Made by a program: the position numbers and the translations under genes. Below the pieces are notes generated by a model that was not told the origin of the DNA, searched no databases, and saw only the letters and a program-made list of their open reading frames with translations. This document shows positions 31,390 to 44,480 of a stretch of DNA of 64,000 bases, one piece after another; the stretch's first letter is position 1, and every line of letters begins with the position of its first letter. The stretch is from the NCBI GenBank assembly GCA_947623455.1, contig OX392536.1, positions 10,659,282 through 10,723,281 of the forward strand, read 5' to 3'. This DNA comes from Mimachlamys varia (taxonomy: Eukaryota; Mollusca; Bivalvia; Pectinida; Pectinidae).

Positions 31390-33115
31390 ATGAAAATAGT
31401 CTTAAAATAATGCACTTAAATACGGAAGCCGTGATAGGGCATTTTGACTTACGTCTATTTTCTTTTAACTTTTGACTGTTGACTTTCGGCTAAGAGTCAA
31501 AAGTCAAGATTGAAAAGTCGAAAATCAAAAGGTCCCCTCACGGCTTCCGTACTTAAATATTAGAAGTGTCAGGAATAAAATCGACTTTCTGGAATCATTT
31601 ACTGATGACGTACAAATGTAGCTAGATACATTGTGTTTAACCGAGTCACTTGGACAACTCTATATTAGATAATGTGGTAAGTTAAGCAGGTTCTCACATA
31701 TTTTTTTTAGAAAAGATCGGAACATGTTCGGTGCATAAAGCTTTCATGACCACTGAAGGGAATTTTATCGAAAATTAATCTAAACCCCCCAAACGTGTAA
31801 AAGTTAGGCCCAAAACAAGTTGTGACAAATTCTCAGGTCACTGTGGTTCGGTTGTGGTGTAATGTTGTATTCGAACATTGTTGTCAAACGAAATTTGATA
31901 TTGAACCAAAAAAAGATGATGTTATTTGGGTTGAGATAAATACAAAAAAAAAATAAGAAAAAAACCCTCTGTTAAGTGTTTTATATAGCCCCCAGAGAAA
32001 GACGCGTGTATCAAAGATCTGGGCACGTCTCGAAAATTCACTTATAAGATGGCCATTGATACCACCCCAAATATGATTCTCTCAAGTGATATCGACATAG
32101 ATCTACTTGATAGTATTATAATGATTGTTGCGATACTTTGCGTCAATATAATCTGACAAATGTGTTAGATAGTCCTACTAGAGTTACATGTAACACTCAA
32201 ACGTTTCATGTAATTGCGCCTTTTGAAGTTTTGTTTTATGTGATACTGTACATTTAGACTCGGCCGTAGTTATACGCGTAATTGATAGTTTAAGTGATCA
32301 CAGATCTGTTCTTGTTACGGTTGAGGCACAAGTACACAAGAGAAAAAAAAATTCAAAAAGAAAAATTTTGATATTCTCCAGAAAAGATACCGTTAGTTTA
32401 CGTTCTGATGTTACTTCTGCAAATTGACAAACTTTAATTAATAGTTCAAATAATATTGGCATCAAATGTGTTTTAATTTTGTAACTGACAAACTCATTCG
32501 GAAAACACATTCCGACCAATTAAATTACAGTACGGCTGAATGATAAGCCCTGGATGACACAAGAGCGTTGGGAGGAAATTACAAACAGAAACAGAGTAAG
32601 GAGAAAGTACAGGGCTTTTCACTTAAATAATGAATTTAAGAAAGCTCGAAATAAGTGAGCAATATGCTTAAGTATGCGTAAAAGAAAATGTTAAAGTTGG
32701 TGTTCCCCAAGGTTCTGTAGTTGGGCCGCTACTATTTCTGTTGTATACATGTATAAATGCTAAATCTGACACACTCTAATCTATTAACAGACTGTTGCTA
32801 TTCATCCAAAAATATCATTGATATTGACAATGTTATAAATCATGATCTTGAAGAGTTATATTGAATATAGAAAACTTGGGAAACTTAATTATATAGTCCC
32901 TTACTGGAATATGCAGGTGGGATCTATGCATCAAAATTTGAAAAGTTCCTGTTAGATTGGACTACTTTTTTAAGAATGAATATTGCAATTACCTCCAAAA
33001 GAATAAATAAGATTTTTGAATCTCAATAACAAAACATTACTGAAGATAAAATAAAAAAATTAATGTGACAATTTTTCACAAATCAATAAAATATTGGGTT
33101 TAAAGAAATATACTT
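31390..33115 (+). mobile_element. Decayed non-LTR retrotransposon (LINE), copy A
   Basis: Conserved blocks appear in order but in shifting frames. Endonuclease: SLKIMHLN and IRSVRNKIDFLE (around 31396-31600, split by an insertion), CLTES (about 31633), NLTNVLDSPTRVT (about 32150-32190), SLSDHRSV (about 32290), KPWMT (about 32545). Reverse transcriptase: GVPQGSVVGPLLFLLY (about 32698-32745) and a C-terminal LLEYAGG block (about 32897). The catalytic YxDD region is deleted or destroyed between 32760 and 32880. The layout fits CR1/L2/Jockey-type elements; clade not determined. Inactive. Confidence 0.8.
31422..31550. mobile_element. 129-bp foldback element inserted in LINE copy A
   Basis: Perfect 13-bp inverted ends ACGGAAGCCGTGA / TCACGGCTTCCGT, flanked on both sides by the 8-bp direct repeat ACTTAAAT (31414-31421 and 31551-31558). 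The interior also folds (ttttgact / agtcaaaa). Removing the element and one duplication joins MHLN to IRSVRNK in frame, so the insertion site is certain. Superfamily unknown; 8-bp duplication fits hAT or Mutator-like. Confidence 0.85.
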
Positions 33116-33149
33116 TGAATAATGTTCAAAGAGTTTAATTCTAAATGTA

Positions 33150-35490
33150 GACAGCGTTCACGGTGGGACCTCTTGGATTCTGGGAATTCAATAGATTGCT
33201 GTTTGGTTTGAGCAACAGTCCAGCAACATATCGACGACTCATGGAGGACTGTCTTGGTGACATGTATCTGCGCATGTCTCTTCTATTGGGATGCTTTGAT
33301 AATATTTGCGAACACGTACGAGGAGCACTTGCGACGACTTGATCGAGCGTTTGCCTGATTACAGGAGTGCAATCTGAAGGTTTCGCCCAAGAAATGCAAC
33401 TTCTTCAAAACCCGTGTGAAGTATGTCGGTCATATTGTTGCAGAGAACGGCGTGGAGACAGACCTAGATAAGGTACTGAAGATTTTGGATTGGACTAAAC
33501 CTACAACGTCATAGGACGTTTGAAAATTCCGGGATTTACCGGATATTACCGGAAATTTGTGCATGGATTAGCAGCGATTGCCAGAACTCACAGAAACCTT
33601 CTACCATTAACTCATACCAAGAAGGCTTCTAAAGAAACCACACCATTTTGGAGATGGGGTTTTGACGAGGAGGAAGCATTATCTGGCTATCCGAATTACA
33701 GTGTACCATTTGTGCTGCATACCTACGCAAGTCAGCAGGGGTTAGGGACAGTTCTGTATCAGAAGTAAGGAGGACAGACAGAAGTGGTAGCATATACCAG
33801 CCGAAGGCGGAACAGCAATACCCAGCCCATAAACTAGAGTTTTTGACGATGCAGTGCTCAGTCACTGAGAACTACAAGAACTATCTGTATCAGTAAAGAT
33901 TCACAGTCTACACGGATAATAACCCCCTTACCTACATCCTGTCCAAGGCAAAACGTGATTCGACAGGACATCGATGGTTGTCGGCCTTGTCAAAATATGA
34001 CTTCGACATCAAGTACAGACCAGGGAGAACTAAAATTGATGCAGATGTACTGTCAGGATATCCAAGTCAAGACCTTGAGACTTACAGTTGTATGGAGCTC
34101 AGTCATATACCGGTGGAGTGTGGCAGGACTGCTTGCAATTCTATGATCAACATGCCAGCATATTTTGAGACAATGTCTACAGATTTGCTTGATGATTTGA
34201 CAGATATTGAGGGTAGTAATCATAAAACAGCCCAGATGAGAAGGTTACAAGAGATGGATGACTTTATTGGGAAGATGATGCCCTGTGCGAGACACTGCGA
34301 ACGTCCCAGAGGGGATTTGAACTCTTCAGACTTTGTTACGCTGTGCAAAGGTTCCAACAGTCATACATAATGTATGGAACTAGTGGCTAAACATTTAATA
34401 TGTCATTACGACATACCATACGACATACCAAAATCATTTCATTCGGAACAATGTGTTAACTTTGAAGGACGCGTGATCCAGGATATCTGTAAAACCATGA
34501 GGATAGTGAAGTTCAGGACTTCATCACATCATCCAAGCGGGAAGGTCTCTGCGAGCGATTCAACCGTACGCTTCTTGACATGAATAGAACGTCGGAGTCA
34601 GAAAAGAGATTGAAAGAGCCAGAATGGACCTCTAACTCATGCTTATAACTGCACGAGACACGAAACACCAGGATAACCACCATCTTTTCTAATGTTCGGT
34701 AGACACCTGCGTCTTCAATGACTCACACATCTAAATTGTCCAATCCCAAAGTGTTTCATACGTTTGTAGTTCCAATATAAAATTAGTTCCATTACAGCTA
34801 ATTACTGCGAGGAAGTTTAACGAGGAACTGATGACATATATTTACATAAATAAAATGTACAGATACTTAACTTTTGAAAAATGTATATTTTTAAGATGTT
34901 TCTATGTCTGTGTGTGGATGTACACAGGGTCAAATATTATGGGGCCATGTTAAGGGGCCGCAGGTCTGCATGTAAACCTCCGGGTGTCAGATTCTGGATA
35001 TTGTAAAAGAATAGTTTGCCAGTTAACATCACAGAAAAATCGTTTTGTAGCCTTTGTAAGGTATGTATTTATGAATCTAGACACTTGTCAGTAGTGTTGT
35101 ACTTTAAATATCAAAGTTATTAGCTAAAATGTTTGATAAAAACATAATTATAGTAAATTATTTAATTGTGTGAGTCGTTCAAATGAATGTAGTATCTCTA
35201 GCAACCTGAGTGTAACCTGCTACGCCGTGGGTTAACTGAATGTTTTAAAGGAATCAAACAATATACATGTAGCAGCAAAAACCATAGAGAATTACCAGCA
35301 ATGTCAAAAAGACAAATATGATCTGTGACACTTGATGTTGGTGACAGGATGCTGGTAAAGGTGCTGGCATCGGTCGTCACACGATTGCTGATCGCTGAGA
35401 GGATTGGACTGACGGGGATTTGCAGTTTGGACTACCTAAACAGCACCCTGTACATTATCTACAAGCTGAATATCCGCCAAATGCATATTT
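33150..35490 (+). mobile_element. Decayed Ty3/gypsy-type LTR retrotransposon pol region
   Basis: Blocks in canonical order with several frameshifts and stops: reverse transcriptase FGLSNSPATYRRLM (about 33210), a degraded catalytic YxDD site (about 33290), the connection GFTGYYRKFVHGL (about 33530), RNase H SYAS/VYTDNNPLTY region (33720-33950) and KYDFDIKYRPGRT (about 33995), integrase HSEQCVNFEG (about 34440), HHPSG (about 34527), AYNCTRHETPG (about 34640) and C-terminal LDVGDRMLVKV (about 35330). The gap between the last two is larger than usual, suggesting an insertion at 34740-35320. No gag, protease or LTRs recognised. Inactive. Confidence 0.85.
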
Positions 35491-35564
35491 TGGACAAATC
35501 TCTAAGGGTCTGTTTCTTTAATACAATGAACAGGCTTGAGTACCCTGTTACATTTTGAAAAGCG

Positions 35565-36410
35565 TCATCGTTCACATACGGGAAACTATAGACCAGTAAA
35601 TCTGGGCGGTCTGTAAAACTACGGAAAGGTTATACAAAGTTAAATTGTGTTGTAAATGGGACATCGTCACCAGAGCCCACAGTCGTTAGAGGAATACCTC
35701 AAGGAAGTGTGCTAGGTCCGGTTCTTTTCGTCATATACATCAACGATCTACCAGAATCTATATCTTCGCAAACCTTCATGTCTATTTTAGCTAAACAGAA
35801 CAATATGTGATGATTCAGATGAACGCTTATTCTAAAATGGTCTCTGCAATTTGATAAAACGGTCTGCTAAATGGTTTTAAGTTTCAATCATGAAAGATGT
35901 GACGTTATGACCATGTCAGCAAAACGAGAGAGCCACGATATCAACTAACGGACAAGGGAGGATCGAGACATTATACATGTATCATTGGGAAACATCGGAT
36001 GGGAGGAAGATCTTGGGGTTGTAGTATACTTGTAGACCAGGACTTGAGCTTTACAACACATATCCAACGAGCATTAAACAAAGGAAACGGCATAGTAGGT
36101 GTCCTTATGAGATCAGTTGCTAATTTGGACGAAAGGTTGCCAAGGAATTTTTTAAAAACGCTAGTTTGACCTCATTTAGAGTATGCTTCCAGTGTTGGAA
36201 GTCAACACAAAATCACCGACATCGAACGCATAGAAAACCTTCCAAGAAGATCGACAATTACTCCCCGGATTTAAAAGCATACGATACTGTGGTTGAAGCT
36301 GCCAACTCTAGCAACTCGTTTAAATATTGGAAAACATCACTCTACTCAAAGTATAATTGATAATTGGAATAGTCTCCCAAAAATGTTTTAATTTATCATC
36401 TGGTTATGCC
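35565..36410 (+). mobile_element. Decayed LINE, copy B
   Basis: NYRPVNLGG (about 35580), then after an internal deletion RGIPQGSVLGPVLFVIYIND (about 35690-35750), and C-terminal blocks LGVVV..DLSFTTHIQRALNKGNG (about 36010-36090) and HLEYASS (about 36172). These are the RT signatures of CR1/Jockey-like elements. Multiple stops and frameshifts; the ADD catalytic site is not readable. Confidence 0.8.
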
Positions 36411-36430
36411 TGAGAAAAACGGATTCGGGA

Positions 36431-36830
36431 AAGGTTGGTTGGTTGGTTGTCTTTACGTCCTATTAACAGCAAGGGTCATTTACGGACGGCCTCCCGATGT
36501 ATGCGATTTGGGTGTCTGTGTCGAGAGCGTGTGTATTTGGGAGGGTGATATGTTCGTGTAAGCCTTCTTGCGATAGTCTGGATCTTTTGCCGATTTAAAG
36601 TGCTACCGCACTTAAGTATTCTGTGGAAGGCATCCAGCACAACACCCTACTCGGTCATATTATACTGACAACGGGCGAACCAGTCGTTCCACTCCCATAA
36701 TACTGAACGTCAAGCAAGGAGTAGTAACTACCATTGTTAGAGACTCTGGTATGCCTCGGCCTGCGGACAGAACCCATAGCCTTCCTCACAGGGGCGAAAT
36801 TCTGGTAAGGTCTTGAGGTGGAGTACGTCA
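36431..36830 (-). mobile_element. SINE-like element, minus orientation
   Basis: On the minus strand it ends 'cgtaaatgacccttgctgtt' + 'aataggacgtaaagac' followed by repeated 'aacc', a 3' tail also seen at 41396-41560 (plus) and 44226-44480 (minus). The body 'gagagcgtgtgtatttggga' and 'gtaagccttcttgcg' is shared with 44226-44480. A mollusc V-type SINE or LINE-dependent short element is the likeliest class. Confidence 0.6.
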
Positions 36831-39800
36831 TATAGCGCATTAAAACAGTGATTTTTTTATTGCAAAAGAATATTTTAAACATGTACAATCGACTAAGAAA
36901 TTGCACGGATAGCTTTTAAACTGATTTATTTTATTTTTACTACATTGCTTGTCAAACTATATTGATGTGGATATAGCGGCATCAATGCTTGCGTCCACTT
37001 ACTAATATATCATAATAAATGGAATTTCACCCATGTAGCCATTGTTTCCAAACAGAATAGTGCCAACATACACTAGGATAACCTGATGGGTCACCATAAC
37101 AAATACAAATAAGGCTTACTCGCTGCTGGTATGATTGTTGATGATAAATACCAATGTTATGCTGAACTTTCTGGGCCACGTTTTACATGATACAATTGAT
37201 TAGTTTATCGTTTTTTATGCTGTTTTCTTTTTGTGGAAAATTATTTACGCACTGCCGTGTGTACGAACACAACACTGGTTTGTCACGACCAGCCTTCGTT
37301 CTTCAAATTTCGGCTTTTTCCTCCTGAACGGATTCTTCGATGTTTCGATTTTTCCACTTACGTTGACAATTAAAATAGATGATTTAACGTTCATGTAATC
37401 ACTTAAGTGAAAGTAAAATGGAATGTACATGTAGCATGATGTGTATTAAAACTTGTTTTTCTTGTCTTTATTACACACGTATCAATCAAATAATCCAGTA
37501 AACTATCTGGTTTTTTTTGTCTTTGGCTGTGGATCAGTAAACAGGCCAAGGCACGTCAGATGCGTATCAACGTTGGAAATATATCCATTTGCCTTGATAG
37601 GTTTTAGCAATTAGCGTTAAATATTTAAAATGTTAACATCCGGGTGATTACTGACTCGGAACTAGAAGTCTCGTGGCCGACCGGAAGCATGATGGCTGTT
37701 CTAATACCGTTGTCTGTCATGCTATCCGTGTATTATCTGTGACATTTCCTTTAAGATCATCAGCTATATGTTGGTTAAAGTACGACAAACCTTTATGTTG
37801 GTAACATTTGCTGACACAGGTGAACAAACTACTAAAGTACAAACACCAGCGGATATAATCTGATAGCATGCGTATATTGCGGATTTTTGAAGTGTTTGTA
37901 TCCTTCCCGTGCAGTACCGGTTCCGTGCTAAATGTATTACATAAAATTTCTGTCTTGTTTTATTTTCATTCTCTAGCCGTAACAAGAGACATGGCTTGCT
38001 TGTCTTCGCACTCAATCCTGTCAGCGATCGAGGAAATTGTATTGTTGGAGGCAAGTTATGTCAGAACTCCTGCAGAATTGGGGAGTTGTGTCCTCTGCTT
38101 AAGGACACACAATCGACAATAAAGATCGGCGGTATCCATTGCAGTATTCAGGATCTTTACATTCCTTTATACTTTTGACTTCCTTTCACTTCCTAGTGCC
38201 TTCCTCTTTCCAATATCTTACTTTCGGTTTGATGTGGAACATTTGCCTGGGTGAGTAAGGCGGTGGCCCCAGGCCGGACCATACTTTAGCACCAAAGTCC
38301 TTAGAAGGGGCAGATGTCATTCACTGTTTAACGTTCAGCATCGATAGTAATGGTTACAACCGGTTCATCCTTCGTCCGTATTATTGTTATTTCTTTATTA
38401 CCTCAAATTTGAAGAATTACAGCAGATAAACTGTTATCCATGGTTTAGCGAGATGGCACTATGAAGTCGGCATTGAATCGTCACTGTCATAAGGAAGTAA
38501 AAAACACGCACCCAATACCTATTGCACAATACAAAATACTCATACACGGCAGCGAGCACCTTAGCCATCTGTATTAAAAAAGCAGTTGTGAAATCAAAAT
38601 TAAGCGAATACTTTTTTCCGGTTAACAAGAACGGATATTGAAAAAAAACATCTTGCCCATTTGATTTATCTGGTTTTTTTTTCTCCAGTAAGACACATAC
38701 TTGTACAAAGGAGCTAAATAATCAATTATGTCAAATCAGCTTTCGATTTATTTGTTGATATATTGTTTATTAGAAAATTAAGAATTTGATTTACATAATG
38801 TTGGTTTGTTTGTCTTTTATCAAAGCGAATATCCACTGAAAACCTCCAAGAAAGATATACTCTTATATGTATGTAGCTCTCTGAAATCCACCGAGTTTCT
38901 ACCGTCAGACAACCTCTACTGTAATAACTGTACATGCTCATGGAGTGTTTTTTCGTCACTGATGTATCTTTGGCATCTGTGAGTTGTACTATGCTCACAA
39001 TCTCGGTCAGTTTCGCTTTTTCCCTTGGCCTGTGTTTTTTTAGCGAATATTTCTCGAAGGCGGACATTTTTTTCTTGTGTCTAGTTCTACATGGAACATT
39101 TTTCATACTCCGTTCTTCTGTCTTCCCATTTTAAGTGTACTCTATGTACGTTTCTATATCGACATGCTTGCTATCATAATTTAGAAAAAAGTATGAATAA
39201 TATGAACTTTTCATATTCGTGTTATATTAATTATAATGCAATTTAACCGGACCTTTTTTATTCGGGCTTCTCTTCTCTGTTGACAGCTGTATGTGTGTCC
39301 TATAAGTATGCTCACAGTTTTGCTCAGTCTTACTTGTTTTTTAATCACGAAACTATTCCTTTGTGGCTACCTAGCAGCTTAGTCACAATGTAAAACACCA
39401 TGGACAGGAATCTGGGTATTTATATAACTTAGAGGTAATATCCATTTCAATATTCATTTCGAATGTATTGCAGAATGCAGACTCATTCGGATTACCTCAT
39501 CTTTGGCCCTTAAAATCACCCATAACATCTGATGAGGGTAAACCCGATCTAAAATAAAACTTACGTAATAACTCATATATCTATATTTGTAGTATTCTCC
39601 TATACATGTAACATAGACAAAAGTGTTCCTATCACATATATTGAATACAGTTATCAAGTGTCAGAGGAGAAATATAACCGTCTCTCATCATTATGTGGTT
39701 TGTTTATTTAACAGCAAACAATTTTGGACCAATCGGTCAAGCGACAAACAAAGGTAGACTATATTATCTCGTCAATATAATTTTATTAGATCTAACAAAA

Positions 39801-40140
39801 TTAATAAAAATAATAACAAATTGTACATCAGCATATTTTCTATAAATAATAACATTTTATTGACTTCGAAAAATATCATTAAATGTAGAGCTGAAGTGAT
39901 TTAATCTAATTAGATAGCCACTTGGCACGTTAAGTTCATTTGTTAGCGATGTATACGGGCTACAAAAGTCTAATTACATTAATCTAATAATACATGTCCT
40001 ACGAGAGTTACTCCCCTTGACCCTAATTCTAGAAACTTAGCTAACGTGCAATGCGAGAACGGAACATTGCTTCAGTTTCAGAAGAATGGTTTGGCTTCAT
40101 GAATGCTGACTTTAAGTACATTAGTTATAAATATATTAGT
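36831..40140. other. Gene-poor AT-rich intergenic stretch
   Basis: About 3.3 kb without convincing genes. One point of note is a possible exon: a good pyrimidine tract and acceptor at 37960-37978 (ttcattctctag) followed by a frame with four close cysteines (NCIVGGKLCQNSC, then ELCP), open to 38176. No partner exon was found, so it is not called. Confidence 0.4.
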
Positions 40141-41395
40141 GTGAGCTCGCACCAATGATAAACATTGTAACTATACGTTAAGGGCACTCGTATCACTGAT
40201 AGACATTGTAACTATACGTTAAGGGCACTCGTATCACTGATAGACATTGTAACTATACGTTAAGGGCGCTCGCACCACTGATAAACATTGTAACTATACG
40301 TTAAGGGTGCTCGTACCACTGATAAACATTGTAACTATACGTTAAGGGTGCTCGTATCACTGATAAACATTGTAACTATACGTTAAGGGCGCTCGCACCA
40401 CTGATAAACATTGTAACTATACGTTAAGGGTGCTCGTATCGCTGATAAACATTGTAACTATACGTTAAGGGCGCTCGTATCACTGATAAACATTGTAACT
40501 ATACGTTAAGGGTGCTCATATCACTGATAAACATTGTAACTATACGTTAAGGGTGCTCGTACCACTGATAAACATTGTAACTATACGTTAAGGGTGCTCG
40601 TACCACTGATAAGCATTGTAAATATACGTTAAGTTAAGGGTGCTCGTACCACTGATAAACATTGTAAATATACGTTAAGGGTGCTCGTACCACTGATCAA
40701 CATTGTAAATATACGTTAAGTTAAGGGTGCTCGTACCACTGATAAACATTGTAACTGTACGTTAAGGGCGCTCGTACCACTGATAAACATTGTAACTGTA
40801 CGTTGCGGGTGCTCGTACCACTGATCAACATTGTAACTATACGTTAAGGGCGCTCGTACCACTGATGAACATTGTAACTGTACGTTGCGGGTGCTCGAAC
40901 CACTTATAAACATTGTAACTATACGTTAAGGGTGCTCGTACCACTGATCAACATTGTAACTATACGCTAAGGGTGCTCGTACCACTGATAAACATTGTAT
41001 ATGTACGTTAAGGGTGCTCGTACCACTAATAAACATTGTAACTATACGTTAAGGGTGCTCGTACCACTGATAAACATTGTAGCTATACGTTAAGGGCGCC
41101 CATACCACTGATAAACATTGTAACTAAAAGTAAAGGGTGCTCGTACCACTGATAAACATTGTACCTATACGTTAAGGGTGCTCATACCACTGATAAACAT
41201 TGTAACTGTGCGTAAAAGGTGCTCGTACAACTGATAAACATTGTAACTATACGTTAAGGGTGCTCATACCACTGATAAACATTGTAACTATACGTTAAGG
41301 GTGCTTGTACCAATGATAAACATTGTAAATATACGTTAAGGACGCTCGTGCCACTGATAAACATCGTAACTATACGTCAAGGGTGCTCGTACACA
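40141..41395. repeat. 41-bp minisatellite, about 30 copies
   Basis: Unit 'gataaacattgtaactatac' + 'gttaagggtgctcgtaccact'. Two units contain a 5-bp insertion (ttaagttaaggg). Units differ mostly at a few sites (gtatcac or gtaccac, ggtg or ggcg). Confidence 0.95.
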
Positions 41396-41565
41396 TCTGG
41401 GTTACGAGTTCAAAACCAACGTGGGACAGTTGCCAGGTACTGACTAAAAGTTGGTGGGTTTTTTCCGGACAATCCGGCTTTCCTCCACCTCCAAAATCTG
41501 GGACGTCCTGAAATGACACTAGCTGTTAATAGGGCGTAAAACAAAAATAGACCACATCTTTGTTT
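41396..41565 (+). mobile_element. SINE 3' part
   Basis: 'gttacgagttcaaaaccaac' resembles a decayed box B region, then 'ttccggacaatccggctttc' + 'ctccacc', and a tail 'tgaaatgacactagctgtta' + 'atagggcgtaaaacaaaaat', the 3' end shared with 36431 and 44226 copies. Confidence 0.6.
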
Positions 41566-42800
41566 GCTTTTGGAAGAAAGAAAGTCTGTATTTGTAGAAT
41601 TCCGGACCGAATCTAAAACATTGAATCACTCGATCGTGTATAACAGAAAGACTTTATTCTGAAACTGAAACCCACAGAGAATATCTGGTTAATAGTTAAA
41701 TAGAGCTAATTTACAAACTATCAGACAATTGTCTATCACGTGCGCACTTCTGCTTTTATCGTGAAATAGGAACCGCTCAAAACATGGATAACAAATCCTT
41801 AAGTAAGCATCTTAAAACGGTAAGATGAATTTGAAGCTGACAAGATTATGTTTTATCTACTCCCATTATACAAGGAAATATTTACAATTGAGATTTTGAA
41901 CTCATGTTGAACAGGACAATATTTATTTAAGTGATAAAGATAGACGTTTGGAGGTGTTTTTTCCGCTGAATTAAAAACTGACATGATGGTACATACTAGA
42001 TACATAAGTGATAAAGGAGAGAAAGTATAGCCCTTTGAGAAAACTGTTTTTCGGTGTCTTGGTACTGTATAGAGTAAGAAAATCTTCCTTGTATTAAATT
42101 TTCTAAACTTAACATAAAGTATCTGATAAGGGTTCATCTAACAAAAATGAGTTTTTGTAAACCTTTAAAGAACTGATTATAAGGTGGCGTGTAGCACTCC
42201 ACCTAGCGTACACAGATAGCTAAGGTTATCTCCCTTGACTACACGTGTTGGTCTAAAATATAATTCAAACGCAAAATTTATCGAATAATAAGTAGCATAT
42301 ATCTGGCCTATTATGCCTGTAATTATAATAGAAAAATATGTCTGAAAGGAAAAAAAGAAAAAGGAAAAAAGTAAAAGTGCAGTATAGTACAAAATAAAGA
42401 GATTTAGAATTACAATATTCGAAATGAGATATAATTCTTATAGTCACCAAAAGACTTTCCGGCACACACCGGTCCTTGCTGTCTTCTACGTTGCTCCCTT
42501 TCTTTTGATGCGATTCAAAGCGCTGGATAAAATCCCCAATTCAGCTGAAACGGCAACCATCACGTCAGAGTTGAGAGCGGTCATAATTCAACCTGTGGTT
42601 ATCCTGATCTCTGTGACTATAAATACTGCTGTTCTATTTTTCACTTACACAGGAACATGAGAATCTAAGAAAATATGAACACAAGCTAACAAACAACTGT
42701 ACTATTTTCATTTTAAATATTTTCATAAAGACGTCAAGTGATGAATGAAAAGGAGCCATGCTGTTGGTTAAAACTTTACTGAAAAATGATTGTTTATACA
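41566..42800. other. Intergenic, nothing recognised
   Basis: AT-rich sequence. Open frames such as 42424-42660 (plus, 78 codons) have no recognisable domain and no supporting context. Confidence 0.45.
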
Positions 42801-42807
42801 ATGTATG

Positions 42808-42975
42808 GTTGGTCGGGTGATGCAGTGGATAGCGCACTTGCCTTTCACCAAGGCGACCGGGGTTCGATTCCCCCGTGAAAAGGTAATAGGGTCACCTGCC
42901 CGGCCACGTAGGTTTTCTCTGTGTACTCCGGTTTCCTCCCACACTCGCGCTAACATGCGTGCCAACCAAAGTGAT
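42808..42975 (+). mobile_element. tRNA-derived SINE (tRNA-Glu-like head)
   Basis: A tRNA-like head: box A 'tgatgcagtggatagcgc', an anticodon-loop-like 'cctttcaccaagg' (TTC, Glu) and box B 'gggttcgattccccc', followed by the SINE body 'gtgtactccggtttcctccc' + 'acactcgcgc'. A true tRNA gene is excluded because the acceptor stem does not pair. Confidence 0.75.
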
Positions 42976-44225
42976 TGATATAAGTTGGATAACTTATTTC
43001 ATAATTGTTTTAATATAAAATAAAGGTTATATTTATACAATGTATACAAAACCACGATAAAAAATGTATGGTATTTTTCTGTTTTTTTGGAAAGTGAGTG
43101 AAAACATCATAAAGATAAAAATTTTACAGGGAAATAGTTTGTGTAAAACATGTACAGTAAAGATACATAGATAGCGTAATTTTCAGGCGGCATTTACGAA
43201 AGAATTTTACAAATTTTCAACAGAGAACGTTTTCATTAAAACAATTAGAATTTTCAAATAGTGCTTTAAATACATTGAGTTAAAACATCGCTGAAAAATA
43301 ATAAAGTGTGCAGTGAAGGATAGAAATAAATTCGGCTAAGATATTAGTATTGATTTTGAAACATAAATTTACGACCGAATTACAAATCAAAAACAAACAA
43401 ACAATTTAGCCAAACAGGGGAAATTTTTGCAAGCAATTTACTGTCAATCTTTACCGTAAATTCGCGTAATATCAAACAGGAAGTTAAATTCTAAGAAATC
43501 CGGAAATTGTTTTTCATTTCTCATCATTTCTTTCATCAAACAATATCAATATGATTTTTTCCCCAGTGTTTCGTTAACAAAATGCAAAGTTTGAAAATTG
43601 TGTAACAATTTCCGTATTCGTGCATGTGATTTTCCGCAGCTAAACAGAACGAGTTAATTAAATCCTGTGAAATATTGAATGGAAGTCAATTAAGTTGTGA
43701 CGGGACGTCATTCAAGCGATGTGTCCGACGCTTAAATTGCTGCTGATGATGTGTGTGAGTGAGGTGAGGAAAATGACGTGTACAAGTCATATTAATAGAT
43801 GATGGACAAGACATGCACAGTGGAAATTCGCTTAAATTCCATTTTCGTTATAATCCGCGTATGAAAATAAATATACAATTCGTTCATGACGGTATATGAA
43901 AATAATACTAATTATCGACTTTTACTAGATACGTATGAAATTTGCTTGCGATCGACTGTGTTCAGAATTATTTACTGAGGCTCGACCTGTGTAATATTGC
44001 AATCTATAATACATCAAAAATCAGTAAAATTACTTATGGGTCAGTGAGTTTATTTCGAAGATATAAAGCTTTTAACTTTTAGCTGGCTGGAAAAACTCCT
44101 TTACATTTTTCATAAGAAATTCATGGCAAACAAATGCACGTGTTGTTAAAGGAAATTGCAGAGGAGTTCCGAAAAACTGATTGATTTTTTAACAGGCAGA
44201 ACCAACTCACTTAAGTAGTAGTCAC
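42976..44225. other. AT-rich intergenic stretch
   Basis: No coding or repeat structure recognised. Confidence 0.45.
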
Positions 44226-44480
44226 TGATGATTTGTGGTTGATTGGTTGATTATTTACGTCCTATTCACAGACAGGGTCATTTAAGGACAGTCTCCCAGT
44301 TTATGCGATGTGGGTATGTGTTGAGAGCGTGTGTATTTGGGAGGCGGCGATTTGTTCGTGTAAGCCTTCTTGCGTTAATCCGGATTTTTTGTCGATTTAA
44401 AGTGTTACCAGACTGAAGTATAATGTCAAAGCCCCCAGTAAAGCATCGCACTCGGTCACATATTATACTGACAACGGGCT
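44226..44480 (-). mobile_element. SINE-like element, second minus-oriented copy
   Basis: Shares with 36431-36680 the blocks 'tttacgtcctatt', 'gagagcgtgtgtatttggga', 'gtaagccttcttgcg' and 'actgacaacgggc'. The 162-codon minus frame at 44766-44278 overlaps it and is not a gene. Confidence 0.65.

Noticed and set aside
42808..42880. Functional tRNA-Glu gene
   Set aside because: Boxes A and B are good but the acceptor stem does not pair and a SINE body follows.
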